Shown: in pieces, positions 1 to 9,692 of the stretch
Layout of the letters: each line of letters begins with the position of its first letter
Numbering within the stretch: position 1 is the first letter of the stretch
NCBI RefSeq assembly: GCF_014836495.1
Contig: NZ_JACSQT010000003.1
Coordinates: 223,182 to 287,181, forward strand
DNA from: Cytobacillus stercorigallinarum
GTDB lineage: Bacteria > Bacillota > Bacilli > Bacillales > Cytobacillaceae
Reading direction: 5' to 3'
DNA: 64,000 bases
Position numbers and translations under genes: made by a program
The notes under the pieces: model-generated
Databases searched by the model: none
Seen by the model: the letters and a program-made list of their open reading frames with translations, nothing else
Told to the model about the DNA's origin: nothing

Positions 1-2167
1 GCCAATCTTTATCCGTTGCATATTTCACATTCATGCCAACTAGATCTGGCCCATTGTACCATTTACCATTAGGCGTTAAATAATCCGATTTCACTTGGTA
101 CGCTACATTACTAATACTATCTTCTACACTATCAAAATAGTAACCGCAAGTGAACGGACAAACATCATACGCCCCGTATCCATATAAGTTATTTTTATAA
201 TCGAATAAGTTGGATTTCTTTCCCCAACCAGTCTCTAAAATGGTATGTGCTACTAAGTAAGTTGCATTTACCCCATATTTATTTTGGACATTAATAAACT
301 CTTGAGCATAATCCTTTAACTTACTATCCCCATGACCTTTACGATCAAATAGCGCTTTGATCTCCTGTACAGTCAGCTTTGCTGGTTTTCTTAAATCAAG
401 ATTGAGATAACCTGGTTTTTCAGTGCTGAGGTCATCTTTGTGGATGTAGCCTGTATATTTCTTCCCATTTACATATACAGTTGCTTTGTACCAGTTTGAA
501 GTAAAGGTATTAACTTTTAATAAATGTCCACTATTGTATGACTTTATAACTTTAGCTGACTTAGAAGCTGATGTATAGACGTGAACTTTGTCAATTGCAG
601 CATAAAGTGAAACTAACTTAGGGGTTGATGTGCTGTTTTCGACATCTTCGTGTTTAATAAAACCAGCGCGTTTCTTACCATTTACATATACATTGGTGGA
701 ATACCAACCATCAATAAATGTAGAATACTGCAGGATACTACCTAATGAATATTCTTTTAGTGCAGATGCATTATTTGACGCATTGCTATACACTTTAGTT
801 GGCGCTTTTAGGCCCACACCAATATGACTGACTTTATTCTCTGTTGGAATTCTTATATCATTAGCATTAATGTAACCCTTTTGAGATTTTCCATTAACAT
901 ATACATTTGTTTGATACCAACCAGTAACAAACTTTTTAAACATCAGGGTATTACCCTGGCTATATGATTTAAGCACTTTAGAACCGGTTGAAGTTTTTTG
1001 ATACACTTTTGTAGGGGAGGCCATTCCTATACCACTGATAACTGTTTCATCAGTTGATCCTACTTCAATATCACTAGCCCTTATATATCCTTTTTTCGCA
1101 ACTCCATTTACATATACCGTCGCTAAGTACCAACCAGAAGTAAAAGCTCTAAACTGTAGAAAAGATCCACTTGAATAGGATTTAATTACTTTTGAACCGT
1201 CTGCAGCCTTTTCATACACATTTGTTTTATTAGATTTCGCAATACCCGTTACTAAAGTATTTTCTTTTATTGTTTCTACATCATTTTTTTTGATAAAAGA
1301 TTCTACCTTAATTCCATTAATATATACACCTGTTCTATACCAGTTAGAATTATAGTGTTCATAATATAAAATGCTACCTTGAGAGTAACGCTTTAATGAC
1401 TTGGCATTTTGACTGGCAGAGTCATATACATAAGTCGGTTCTTTTAAGGCTAACCCTTGAACTAGTTTGTTGGTTGTAGAACTGAAGGTTGATAACCGGC
1501 TTTGTATATTAATATTATCAGCCTTTGTGTTTTTTTCATTAACAGATTGATCAATATTTGTTTGTGAATCTTCTTCTAATATACTACCTTCTGCCTCTAA
1601 CTCAGCTTCTTCTTCAAGAATAGGTTCTTCACTATCCTTTATTAAATCATCATCAATACTATTCTCAATATCCTCTTCAGGAGTATCCTTAGAATTCAAA
1701 TCAGGATTTTCTGGGGTTTCTATTTCTGGAGAATCCTCAGAAGAATTTTCTGGAGTTTCTATTTCTGGAGCACCCGTAGAATCGTCTACCCCATCTAAAC
1801 GATTAATACGATAAATGTCAGCTTCTTCTTCCTTTACTAAATACTGATTTTGTACATAACCAATATTATTCACACTTGAAATCAGATTTGATTCATTTAG
1901 TAGTTCGATTTTAGAAAATTCCTCTTCCTGTTCTAAAATTCTAACTTTGGTATCATCATCAATTTGAATACTAACCTCTGACTCAACTTCAGGCTTTTCA
2001 TAAACATTTACTTGAGCTCCAACTGATTCTCCAAAAATAAAACCGTAAACTAAATCTTCACCTATAGTATTTTCTTGCGCCTTTGCTATGTATTGAAAGT
2101 TAACAACACCATTAAATGTTAATAACAAAATCATCATTAACATAGCCAACTTGCGAACACTTTTCAA
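1..2167 (-). CDS. Endo-beta-N-acetylglucosaminidase autolysin with five SH3-like repeats (C-terminus cut by window edge)
   Basis: This peptidoglycan hydrolase is read from the reverse strand and runs off the left edge. Its N-terminus is a hydrophobic signal segment, followed by an acidic Glu/Asp/Pro/Ser-rich linker. Five repeats of about 75 residues follow, each with the pattern KSYSxG...W...VYVNGK...GYI, as in SH3-like wall-binding modules. The end is a glucosaminidase domain with the AHTILETGWG motif and its likely catalytic Glu. A TTG start at 2167 is preferred because GGGGG lies about nine bases upstream; an ATG at 2185 has no ribosome site. The same repeats occur in the amidase at 9693-12116, so both enzymes probably bind the same wall polymer. 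The family resembles LytD-type enzymes. Only the last residues of the catalytic domain are missing. Confidence 0.85.
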   Translation of the reverse strand, partial: MKSVRKLAMLMMILLLTFNGVVNFQYIAKAQENTIGEDLVYGFIFGESVGAQVNVYEKPEVESEVSIQIDDDTKVRILEQEEEFSKIELLNESNLISSVNNIGYVQNQYLVKEEEADIYRINRLDGVDDSTGAPEIETPENSSEDSPEIETPENPDLNSKDTPEEDIENSIDDDLIKDSEEPILEEEAELEAEGSILEEDSQTNIDQSVNEKNTKADNINIQSRLSTFSSTTNKLVQGLALKEPTYVYDSASQNAKSLKRYSQGSILYYEHYNSNWYRTGVYINGIKVESFIKKNDVETIKENTLVTGIAKSNKTNVYEKAADGSKVIKSYSSGSFLQFRAFTSGWYLATVYVNGVAKKGYIRASDIEVGSTDETVISGIGMASPTKVYQKTSTGSKVLKSYSQGNTLMFKKFVTGWYQTNVYVNGKSQKGYINANDIRIPTENKVSHIGVGLKAPTKVYSNASNNASALKEYSLGSILQYSTFIDGWYSTNVYVNGKKRAGFIKHEDVENSTSTPKLVSLYAAIDKVHVYTSASKSAKVIKSYNSGHLLKVNTFTSNWYKATVYVNGKKYTGYIHKDDLSTEKPGYLNLDLRKPAKLTVQEIKALFDRKGHGDSKLKDYAQEFINVQNKYGVNATYLVAHTILETGWGKKSNLFDYKNNLYGYGAYDVCPFTCGYYFDSVEDSISNVAYQVKSDYLTPNGKWYNGPDLVGMNVKYATDKDW

Positions 2168-2419
2168 CTTCTGTTTCCCCCACATATAAAGATTACACAG
2201 ACTAAAATAACATCCTATTGTCATTTATCTACTAAGCTGATTTAGTTATATTAAACTGTAAAAATATGAAATTATCTCCGTTAAACACCTCCTAAATTCC
2301 CCAAAATATGATTAACTAACTTAATCAATTACAATAACAACTATTATATCGACAAAAATCATTGTCTTTTAATCTAATTTGGGTATTTTATTAGATCATG
2401 AAATAATCTATAACAATAA

Positions 2420-2452
2420 AAAACAAACCCCAAAATTTTTAGGGTTTGTTTT
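2420..2452 (-). terminator. Intrinsic terminator after the 397-aa glycerophosphotransferase gene
   Basis: Arms AAAACAAACCC (2420-2430) and GGGTTTGTTTT (2442-2452) form an 11-bp hairpin just downstream of the stop at 2466. T-rich sequence follows on the reverse strand. Confidence 0.75.
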
Positions 2453-2465
2453 AATGCATTACTTT

Positions 2466-3659
2466 TTAGCGCTTAAAAACTTCCATTACTACTTGCCTAC
2501 TTGAAGTCCCTTTCTCTAAATAACAAAATCGATTAAAGAACGGTTCAAAACTTTCATCTAACATCTTACCTTCTTCAATTAATCGAATTTCCTTTAACAC
2601 TTCAGAAGTTGTTTTAACTAACGGGCCTGGTGCTTCTTTTTCGAAATCAAAATAGAACCCTCTTAACTGATCCCTATAGTTATCTATATCATAGGTAAAG
2701 AATATCATTGGACGTTTCAAGTTTCCATAATCAAAAAACACGGATGAATAATCCGTAATCAAGATATCTGATATGAGATATAGCTCTCTTATATCCTCAT
2801 AACTGGATACATCTTTTGCAAATCCTTCATACATAGATAAATCCATATTTTCCGCAATTAAATAATGCATCCGCATTAATATAATGTACTGATTACCTAA
2901 TTCTTTTTTCATTTTTTCTAAATCTAATTTTAAGTTAAATTTATATTTACCCACACTATAATATTCATTATCTCTCCAAGTCGGTGCATATAAAATAACT
3001 TTCTTGTTAGGCGGTATTTTTAATTTTTCTTTTATGCCATTAATAACTGCTTCATTTCCATTATTTAAGAGTAAAAAATCATTTCTTGGATAGCCAGATT
3101 CGATCATATCTTTATCAAATCCAAATGCGCTTCTAAAAATATCTGTTGAATACCGATTTGGAGAGATTAAATAATCCCACTTTCCAGATTCATTTAAGAA
3201 ATTTCGCTTATAACGATCCGTGTCAGTTCCAGGCATATGCACTTCTTCCATATCAGCAGCAAGTTTTTTTAACGGTGTACCGTGCCATGTCTGTAAATAT
3301 ATTGTATTCTTAGGTTTCGGAATCCATGAAGGTGTTCTACTATTAAACACCCAATATTTAGCCCTCGCCATTTTAAAGAGCCACTGTATAGAAAAACGGT
3401 TTATTGTTTTAACTCCTTTGTTTTGAAACGAAGCCGAGTATCTAGGATCAACGCTCCAATACATTTCATAATCGGGATAATTTGCTTCTAGATACTCGTA
3501 TATCGAACGAGGATTACAACTAAACTGTTTACCCAAAAAACTTTCAAAAATGATTAGGTTATTCTTCTTAGGTAATAAACCAACTATTTTAAAAGCTAAT
3601 TGATAAGCCTTTTTTATCCAACGGTGTCTTTTAACCTTTGTTAACAACTTCCTAATCAC
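2466..3659 (-). CDS. CDP-glycerol glycerophosphotransferase family protein (TagB/TagF-like)
   Basis: This 397-residue protein is built almost wholly of the glycerophosphotransferase domain that adds glycerol-phosphate from CDP-glycerol to teichoic acid chains at the inner membrane face. Visible motifs are TWHGTPLKKL near residues 124-133, YAPTWRDN near 225 and ITDYSSVFFD near 305; the last two carry family-typical residues. A GTG start at 3659 follows GGGAGG by nine bases. It lies 94 bp downstream of the 958-aa relative on the same strand and may be cotranscribed with it. Whether it is a primase (TagB), polymerase (TagF) or a minor transferase cannot be told from sequence alone. Confidence 0.85.
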   Translation of the reverse strand: MIRKLLTKVKRHRWIKKAYQLAFKIVGLLPKKNNLIIFESFLGKQFSCNPRSIYEYLEANYPDYEMYWSVDPRYSASFQNKGVKTINRFSIQWLFKMARAKYWVFNSRTPSWIPKPKNTIYLQTWHGTPLKKLAADMEEVHMPGTDTDRYKRNFLNESGKWDYLISPNRYSTDIFRSAFGFDKDMIESGYPRNDFLLLNNGNEAVINGIKEKLKIPPNKKVILYAPTWRDNEYYSVGKYKFNLKLDLEKMKKELGNQYIILMRMHYLIAENMDLSMYEGFAKDVSSYEDIRELYLISDILITDYSSVFFDYGNLKRPMIFFTYDIDNYRDQLRGFYFDFEKEAPGPLVKTTSEVLKEIRLIEEGKMLDESFEPFFNRFCYLEKGTSSRQVVMEVFKR

Positions 3660-3753
3660 TGAATCTTCCTCCCAAACAAACTAGATGGGGAATTTTTTTA
3701 TCTTATTTATTTTTTAAATATTCATTAATACCTATTTAAGACCCATCTCTTTA

Positions 3754-6630
3754 CTATTTTCTTAAATGGTTAATGCAATTAAAAATTCTTTCATTATTAT
3801 TTTTATCTAACACCGAAAATATATCAGATTTCCGTGTCATTATATCAGGCCTTTCTTTAAAATCCCTTAATACTGCCTCTTCAATTTTATTGACTAATTC
3901 TTCATGTGAAGAAACAATATCTCCTAGAAAAGTTTCTTCTATTGGTCTTAGTATGCCATTTGCAAAAAATAAATCGGAATCAAAGTGAAAATAGATTACG
4001 GGCTTACCTAAGAAAGTAAAATCAAAGGAAACTGAAGAGTAATCTGTAACCATTATTGAATTTTCTTTCAAAAGCTCCTGAACACTTTTTTCTCCAAATT
4101 CTACAAGTTTAATCCTATTGTTATTCATAGGAACATGATCCTTAATATATTGTTGCATTCTATAATGAGGATAGAAATTCAATCTTAAATTATATTTTTC
4201 AAGCACTAATGATAATTCTTGCGATTGAATAAATCCCATGTATTTTTCAAAGTAACTTGATTGGATTAAATTATCTTCACTATTAATCCATTCTCTCCAT
4301 GTAGGAATAAGTAAGATTTCTCTTTTTGGGTGATGATTCTCTTGTAATTTATCGAATCTAGCCAACCCAGTAACTACCACTTCGTCTTCATTATATCCAA
4401 ACTGCTCAATAACCATATCCTTCTCTGCCTGAGACGATACAATGAATAAATCAAAAGGGTACTCATAGTAAACCTTATGATATGGAACATTTTTTCTACC
4501 TAAAACACCATGCTGCAAAAAGATTTTTTTTGCTTTTCTATAGTTTTCATATTTTATTCCTTTAAAAGGAAGAATATAATCCAAATCATGAGTACCAATA
4601 AATGCACTTGCCTGTAAGCTCTTTTTAATGTGTTCAATGCTACCTATTTCTAGGACGTTACCGAATGCTGAAACTTTCTCTATATCAGGGGATTTTCCAT
4701 CAATTACATAATAAACCTGCAACTCAGGAAAGTGATTACGGCAGTACTCAAAAAATCTATAGCCATTATCCTGAGCAGTATCAGGCCTTTCCCCAACAAG
4801 CCATATTTCATTACTTTGGGGCGTTTTAGAAATAGTCTTCATTTCTTTATAGATCTTATTTTCAAAAATAAAGCTTTCAAATTTAATATTACCTTTCGGA
4901 GTAGTAGTTAAGTTATACTCATACGTTTGAGTATCATCTTCTGAAATAAAATCAAGAAATACTTTATCTTTGTGATACGTATACTCTCTTAATCCTAATT
5001 TCACTTTCCGAAAAATCGATTCTCCTTCTAATATCAAATAAAAGTCTATTATCTCTTTAAATTCATCCACAATTGATTTGAACTCACTTATCGGAATGGA
5101 GACGATGAAGTCTCTCTCATTTTTAACCGAGGCCTCATATCTGATAGCCTCCATATTTCTTCTATTAATTAATTCAATATAAGGGTGATATTGTATATTT
5201 TCTCTAACGAACTCCGATTCGAAATATATTTGTCCTTCTAAATAAAAATGATGATCTTTCATATAGAACTTGCTAACAAATTTGTTCAACCTTGCACGAG
5301 AATATACTAACGAAAGCTTATTATACCTCGTACCGTAGAATTCAAAGAAATAACAATCCCTTTGATTCTCAAAAATATAAGTTGTCGAATTTTTAATTTT
5401 ATTTATGACATTATTAATAATCCGAAAATCAATATATTGTGATTCAATTGTTTCAACACCAATAAATAAATCCCATCTTCTTGGTCTATCAAGTGCATCA
5501 TAACCTAATATTGAATAATCCAATTTGGTATATATCATTAAAACGTCTTCTTTTACTTCTTTATCCATTTTAATGCTAGTAAATTCATTTGTATCCCTTT
5601 GCCTTAAACGTAAGAATATATCTGACTCGCTCTCGTTAAAGATTTCTATCTTATCTTTTGTAAATTCCAGAGTTACAGTTACTATGTTCTGTTCTCTTTT
5701 AAAGTAAATATTATTAGGTCGGATAGATAAATACCTTGTATGAGCGTATATTTTTCCGTTGATTACTTTAGTACGAAAATGCATCGTTTCACGATGGGTA
5801 GGGAGAAAAAATTCAACAGTATTTTCTTTCGCTTTTTCATTTCGCACGTACATAGGAAAGCGAAAACTTTGTGTATCATGATTAACTGTAATAAAAAACT
5901 TCCATTTTCCTTTTATAGAAAAAGAAGTGTTTTCCAGTATAATATTTGCTGTGTATTGGTTTCCATTTATACTCATCGGTGTTTTTACACTATATCCGTT
6001 AGGTCTTCTTATTTCCAAGAAAAATTGTTCTTTTAATATTTCTTCATCCAGGAAGTTCAAATAAATAGAGCCACTTAATTTAATGATCTTCTCTTCATAA
6101 CGAATCGATTCAATTGTATTGGGTATATCGTATATAGATTCCATTTCTCCATTTAGATAACTTATTTTGAAGAAAACTCGATTGTGCCTATCCCATCTAA
6201 GTAAGAATAGATGGGAATTACTTAAAAAGTACTGAAAATCTTTGTGAACGAAACAATCCGAAAACCTTACCCTGATTTTTTTCTTTCCTATCAATAATGA
6301 AACATGGTAGGTTCGCTTATTGGGTGGTAACAAAATATCACTTTTGGATATAATAAATTCAATGACATTTGACTGTTTCTCTTGATTAATACCTTCTATT
6401 TGTTGGAATACTTCACCATCTTTTGTATGAAAGAGAAGTTTTATGTTTTTATGATTAGCTAACTTATTTTCAACTTTTATTTTAAAAACAATTTTTGAGT
6501 CATCATCTTTTATGTCCATTAATTCACCATAACTCAGTAAATTATTGATAATATACTCTTTTGTCTTTTGCTTTTCAGTTTTTAATTTACGACTAACTTT
6601 TCTTTTAACTTTTTTCGCAAAGTCAAACAT
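3754..6630 (-). CDS. Large teichoic-acid type glycerophosphotransferase with long beta-rich N-terminal region
   Basis: Only the last 350 or so residues of this 958-aa protein are recognisable. They form a CDP-glycerol glycerophosphotransferase domain with FLQHGVLG, LIPTWREW and VTDYSSVSFDF motifs. The first 600 residues are rich in beta-strand-like, charged and aromatic sequence and match nothing I recognise; they could be accessory binding modules. The start has a weak ribosome site: AGAAGG lies over 20 bases upstream, and an in-frame stop lies just upstream, so no earlier start exists. The gene is divergent from tagD, with 257 bp of AT-rich DNA between them. A role in making a poly(polyol-phosphate) or substituted wall polymer is likely; its acceptor is unknown. 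Confidence 0.8.
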   Translation of the reverse strand: MFDFAKKVKRKVSRKLKTEKQKTKEYIINNLLSYGELMDIKDDDSKIVFKIKVENKLANHKNIKLLFHTKDGEVFQQIEGINQEKQSNVIEFIISKSDILLPPNKRTYHVSLLIGKKKIRVRFSDCFVHKDFQYFLSNSHLFLLRWDRHNRVFFKISYLNGEMESIYDIPNTIESIRYEEKIIKLSGSIYLNFLDEEILKEQFFLEIRRPNGYSVKTPMSINGNQYTANIILENTSFSIKGKWKFFITVNHDTQSFRFPMYVRNEKAKENTVEFFLPTHRETMHFRTKVINGKIYAHTRYLSIRPNNIYFKREQNIVTVTLEFTKDKIEIFNESESDIFLRLRQRDTNEFTSIKMDKEVKEDVLMIYTKLDYSILGYDALDRPRRWDLFIGVETIESQYIDFRIINNVINKIKNSTTYIFENQRDCYFFEFYGTRYNKLSLVYSRARLNKFVSKFYMKDHHFYLEGQIYFESEFVRENIQYHPYIELINRRNMEAIRYEASVKNERDFIVSIPISEFKSIVDEFKEIIDFYLILEGESIFRKVKLGLREYTYHKDKVFLDFISEDDTQTYEYNLTTTPKGNIKFESFIFENKIYKEMKTISKTPQSNEIWLVGERPDTAQDNGYRFFEYCRNHFPELQVYYVIDGKSPDIEKVSAFGNVLEIGSIEHIKKSLQASAFIGTHDLDYILPFKGIKYENYRKAKKIFLQHGVLGRKNVPYHKVYYEYPFDLFIVSSQAEKDMVIEQFGYNEDEVVVTGLARFDKLQENHHPKREILLIPTWREWINSEDNLIQSSYFEKYMGFIQSQELSLVLEKYNLRLNFYPHYRMQQYIKDHVPMNNNRIKLVEFGEKSVQELLKENSIMVTDYSSVSFDFTFLGKPVIYFHFDSDLFFANGILRPIEETFLGDIVSSHEELVNKIEEAVLRDFKERPDIMTRKSDIFSVLDKNNNERIFNCINHLRK

Positions 6631-6887
6631 GTTTTTCGTGTTTATTGTAAAAACCTTCTTTCAGTAAACATTTAAAAATACTCCATTTTTATCTAATAGC
6701 AATTTTAGACGAATATTAAATGCTATTCAACAATTACTTAATTAATTAACATTTGCCACTTCTATGTAATACTTACTAATACTTGATAAAAAAATTTATA
6801 TATCATAAAATAAAATAATGAGTATCATCTATAGAAAATATTATCAAACCATATAAAGTTTATGTCAAATACTCGGAGGTAACTCTA

Positions 6888-7280
6888 ATGAAAAAGGTAA
6901 TAACATACGGCACATTCGACCTACTTCACTGGGGTCATATTAATCTTTTAAAACGCGCTAAAAGCCTTGGTGACCACTTAACAGTCGCTATTTCTTCCGA
7001 CGAATTTAACAAATTAAAAAATAAAGAAGCATATCACTCATATGAAAACAGAAAAATGATTCTTGAATCTATTCGATATGTTAACAAAGTAATCCCTGAG
7101 AACACCTGGGAACAAAAAATAGAAGACATAATTAAACATAATATTGACATCTTTGTAATGGGTGATGATTGGGAAGGGAAATTTGATTATCTAAATGAAT
7201 ATTGTGACGTAATTTATTTACCAAGAACGGTTGGTATCTCTACCTCACAAATAAAACAAGATCTCTTTAAAGTAAAGTGA
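6888..7280 (+). CDS. tagD: Glycerol-3-phosphate cytidylyltransferase TagD
   Basis: This cytosolic enzyme makes CDP-glycerol from CTP and sn-glycerol-3-phosphate, the donor for all glycerophosphotransferases in the window. Its 130 residues match the family length. The nucleotide-binding motif GTFDLLHWGH is at residues 8-17 and the C-terminal RTVGISTSQIK segment corresponds to the conserved RTxGISTT signature. A good site, CGGAGGT, precedes the ATG. The stop overlaps the start of the following tagB-like gene, so the two are translationally coupled. The promoter must lie in the AT-rich divergent region 6631-6887. Confidence 0.95.
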   Translation: MKKVITYGTFDLLHWGHINLLKRAKSLGDHLTVAISSDEFNKLKNKEAYHSYENRKMILESIRYVNKVIPENTWEQKIEDIIKHNIDIFVMGDDWEGKFDYLNEYCDVIYLPRTVGISTSQIKQDLFKVK

Positions 7281-8461
7281 TGATTAGAGAACTTCTAATA
7301 TTCTTTTATTTATTTACTTTTCGTTTACTTTTCCAACTCTTTAAACTATTTCCTGTGCAAAATAAAGTTGTTTATGTCACTTCCTTTTTAGAGAATAATA
7401 TTAATATATATAATGAACAAAAGCGACAAGATTATACTTGTCGCACTATTTTTTTAACAAGGAAAGACTTCATTAACTACCTTACACAATATAAAGATGC
7501 TCATACAGATATTTTATTATTTAACTTGCGGTCACCTTTCCAATTTATAAAAGGGATATTTCACTTAGCTACATCTAAAGTAATCTTTGTAGATAATTAT
7601 TTTGGCTTCTTATCCGCAATCAAGTTTAAAAAGGATGTAACTTGCATCCAACTTTGGCATGCAAATGGAGCTATAAAAAAATTCGGTTTATTAGATCCCG
7701 GAAACAACACACGAACACCTGCAGCAATGAATCGATTTCATAAAGTCTACAATCAATTTCATAAGATTATCGTTGGTTCAGATAAGATGCAAGAAATATT
7801 CAAAAAGGCTTTTGGATTAGATGATTCAAGATTTATTAAATCTGGTATTCCTCGAACTGATATCTTTTATAATCAGGTACTCATAGAGGAAAAAAAAGAG
7901 CAGTTATACCGTAAGTTCCCACATTTACGCGGAAAGAAGATTCTTTTATATGCACCTACGTATCGAAACGAGGATCTTGAAAATTTTGAGCTAAACCTTG
8001 ATTTGGAATTGATGACTACAGAACTTGCAACAAGAGGGTATATTTTATTACTTAAATTACATCCTGCAATTAAACAAGGTGTTGACATACCTAAAAGTTG
8101 TAGTCATTTTGTCTATGATTTCTCAAAAATGTCTAACACCAATGACTTGCTCTTTATTACTGATATTCTAATTACTGATTACTCATCATTGCCTTTCGAG
8201 TATTCTATCTTAGAAAAGCCCATGATTTTCTATCCATATGATTTTGACAAATATAAAAATGAAAGAGGCTTTTGGGAGGATTATCATCAATTAGTTCCTG
8301 GGCCAGTAGTTTCATCTACTTCAAAAATAATCTCAACAATAATTGAAAGTGACTTTAATATAGATGAAGTAAAGAAATTCAAACAAGAATGGAATCAATA
8401 TTCAAACGGAAATTCCAGTAAAGAAATAGCTAAATATATTCATTCACTCATTAATAAGTAA
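7280..8461 (+). CDS. tagB: TagB-like teichoic acid glycerophosphotransferase
   Basis: This protein of about 393 residues has the glycerophosphotransferase fold. An N-terminal hydrophobic segment is followed by IQLWHANGAIKKFG, which resembles the LWHAxGAxKxFG form typical of TagB/TarB primases rather than the WHGTP form of TagF. YAPTYRNE and ITDYSSLPFEY motifs follow. TagB adds the first glycerol-phosphate to the ManNAc-GlcNAc-lipid linkage unit. The ATG at 7280 overlaps the tagD stop; a GTG three bases earlier is also possible. No tagO or tagA is in the window, so linkage-unit synthesis must be encoded elsewhere. The primase assignment rests on the motif form and tagD adjacency. Confidence 0.8.
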   Translation: MIRELLIFFYLFTFRLLFQLFKLFPVQNKVVYVTSFLENNINIYNEQKRQDYTCRTIFLTRKDFINYLTQYKDAHTDILLFNLRSPFQFIKGIFHLATSKVIFVDNYFGFLSAIKFKKDVTCIQLWHANGAIKKFGLLDPGNNTRTPAAMNRFHKVYNQFHKIIVGSDKMQEIFKKAFGLDDSRFIKSGIPRTDIFYNQVLIEEKKEQLYRKFPHLRGKKILLYAPTYRNEDLENFELNLDLELMTTELATRGYILLLKLHPAIKQGVDIPKSCSHFVYDFSKMSNTNDLLFITDILITDYSSLPFEYSILEKPMIFYPYDFDKYKNERGFWEDYHQLVPGPVVSSTSKIISTIIESDFNIDEVKKFKQEWNQYSNGNSSKEIAKYIHSLINK

Positions 8462-8500
8462 AACAACTCCCCAAATTAATTCAATTGAGGAGTTGTTTTA
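8459..8500. terminator. Bidirectional terminator between tagB and the acyltransferase gene
   Basis: Perfect 12-bp arms TAAAACAACTCC (8459-8470) and GGAGTTGTTTTA (8489-8500) give a hairpin with A/T-rich flanks in both directions. It separates two convergent genes and overlaps the last codons of the reverse-strand gene. Confidence 0.85.
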
Positions 8501-9510
8501 CTTTTATCAAACTTTCGTTTTGTATTCCCTATTATATATTTTCCAAAGGGTAGGAACGAAATCAATTTTATGAGCACCATTGAGAAAGCAACAGAGAATA
8601 AAAATAATATTACAACCAAAACATATGGTGATAAATTAGGTATACTCTCTGTCAAGTAAGGCGTAAAAATCCTTTGTACTTGCCAATGAACAAGATAAAT
8701 ACCTAATGAATAGTTACTAATTTTATTTACTATATTTATGTTCGGAAGTAGTTGCCCCCAAGCTAATATCGTCAAGCTTATTGCTATAGATAGTGGGAAA
8801 ATATCTAGTCTTCTAGAATCAACTTGGTTATAACCGCCTTCGAATCCAATTAAAATAAGTATGATTACATAAGTTAATGCAATTGTCGGAATCCATTTAT
8901 ATGTTTTCAAGAAACCTATAATTTTTTCATAGTAAGCCCCTATTAGAAACGCAACAGTAAAATAACCAAACCAAGCAGTAAAAGGCAATTTCAACATAGC
9001 TCTGTTCTCAACTACAAATGGAATTTCACTATTTAAGATATATAAGTGCGCCACCATAATTAAGATACTCCAGGGCAATAATTTCAAAACCGAAATCCTG
9101 AATTTTACTATCAGATAATGTAAAATGTAAAATTGAAAGATAATTAAAATAAAATAACCTATAAAATTACCCATTAAATTACTTTGAATCTTAGCTAAGA
9201 TGTTTATACCACTTTCCGACATATAGTTCACTACTAATGCATCTATAATAGCAAAAGCAATGAATGGTAATATAATTAGCTTTATTCGTTTTGTGAAAAA
9301 ATTGGGCGGTATCTTATCCTTATATCTATTTGCTAAAATAATTTCTGATAAAACTATAAAGGTAGGAGTGGCATAAGTTAAGAGCACTCTTAGAAAGTAC
9401 ATATTTTCTATACTAGGATATCCGAAAGACCTACCAATTTGTGTTGAACTATGCAGGAACACAACACTTAGACAAGCTATTGTACGCAATAGGTTCCATT
9501 CTCTCACCAT
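8476..9510 (-). CDS. Acyltransferase 3 family membrane protein
   Basis: This 344-residue, highly hydrophobic protein has about ten membrane segments. Its N-terminal sequence, REWNLLRTIACLSVVFLHSS, is typical of the acyltransferase-3 family (OafA/YrhL/WecH type), in which a histidine in this helix is needed for O-acyl transfer from acyl-CoA to extracytoplasmic glycans. By position it probably acetylates a teichoic acid or another wall polymer made by its neighbours; the substrate is inference. It is convergent with tagB and shares its terminator, and it is transcribed alone or downstream of nothing obvious. GGAG lies about 11 bases before the ATG. Confidence 0.85.
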   Translation of the reverse strand: MVREWNLLRTIACLSVVFLHSSTQIGRSFGYPSIENMYFLRVLLTYATPTFIVLSEIILANRYKDKIPPNFFTKRIKLIILPFIAFAIIDALVVNYMSESGINILAKIQSNLMGNFIGYFILIIFQFYILHYLIVKFRISVLKLLPWSILIMVAHLYILNSEIPFVVENRAMLKLPFTAWFGYFTVAFLIGAYYEKIIGFLKTYKWIPTIALTYVIILILIGFEGGYNQVDSRRLDIFPLSIAISLTILAWGQLLPNINIVNKISNYSLGIYLVHWQVQRIFTPYLTESIPNLSPYVLVVILFLFSVAFSMVLIKLISFLPFGKYIIGNTKRKFDKSKTTPQLN

Positions 9511-9646
9511 TTCTTTACAAACTCCATTTCTTTACAATATAAAAATTTAATAACTTTTTAAATATAACATATAAAATTTGCTAATTAAATATTAATCAGG
9601 AAATACCATTTTATTATATTACCACTAATTAGTATTATTGATAACT

Positions 9647-9680
9647 TAAAAGGTGATTCTTTTGTAAGAACCACCTTTTA
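9647..9680 (-). terminator. Intrinsic terminator after the amidase gene
   Basis: Arms TAAAAGGTGATTCTT (9647-9661) and AAGAACCACCTTTTA (9666-9680) pair with one mismatch. The hairpin lies 13 bp beyond the amidase stop. Confidence 0.75.
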
Positions 9681-9692
9681 GAAATAATATAA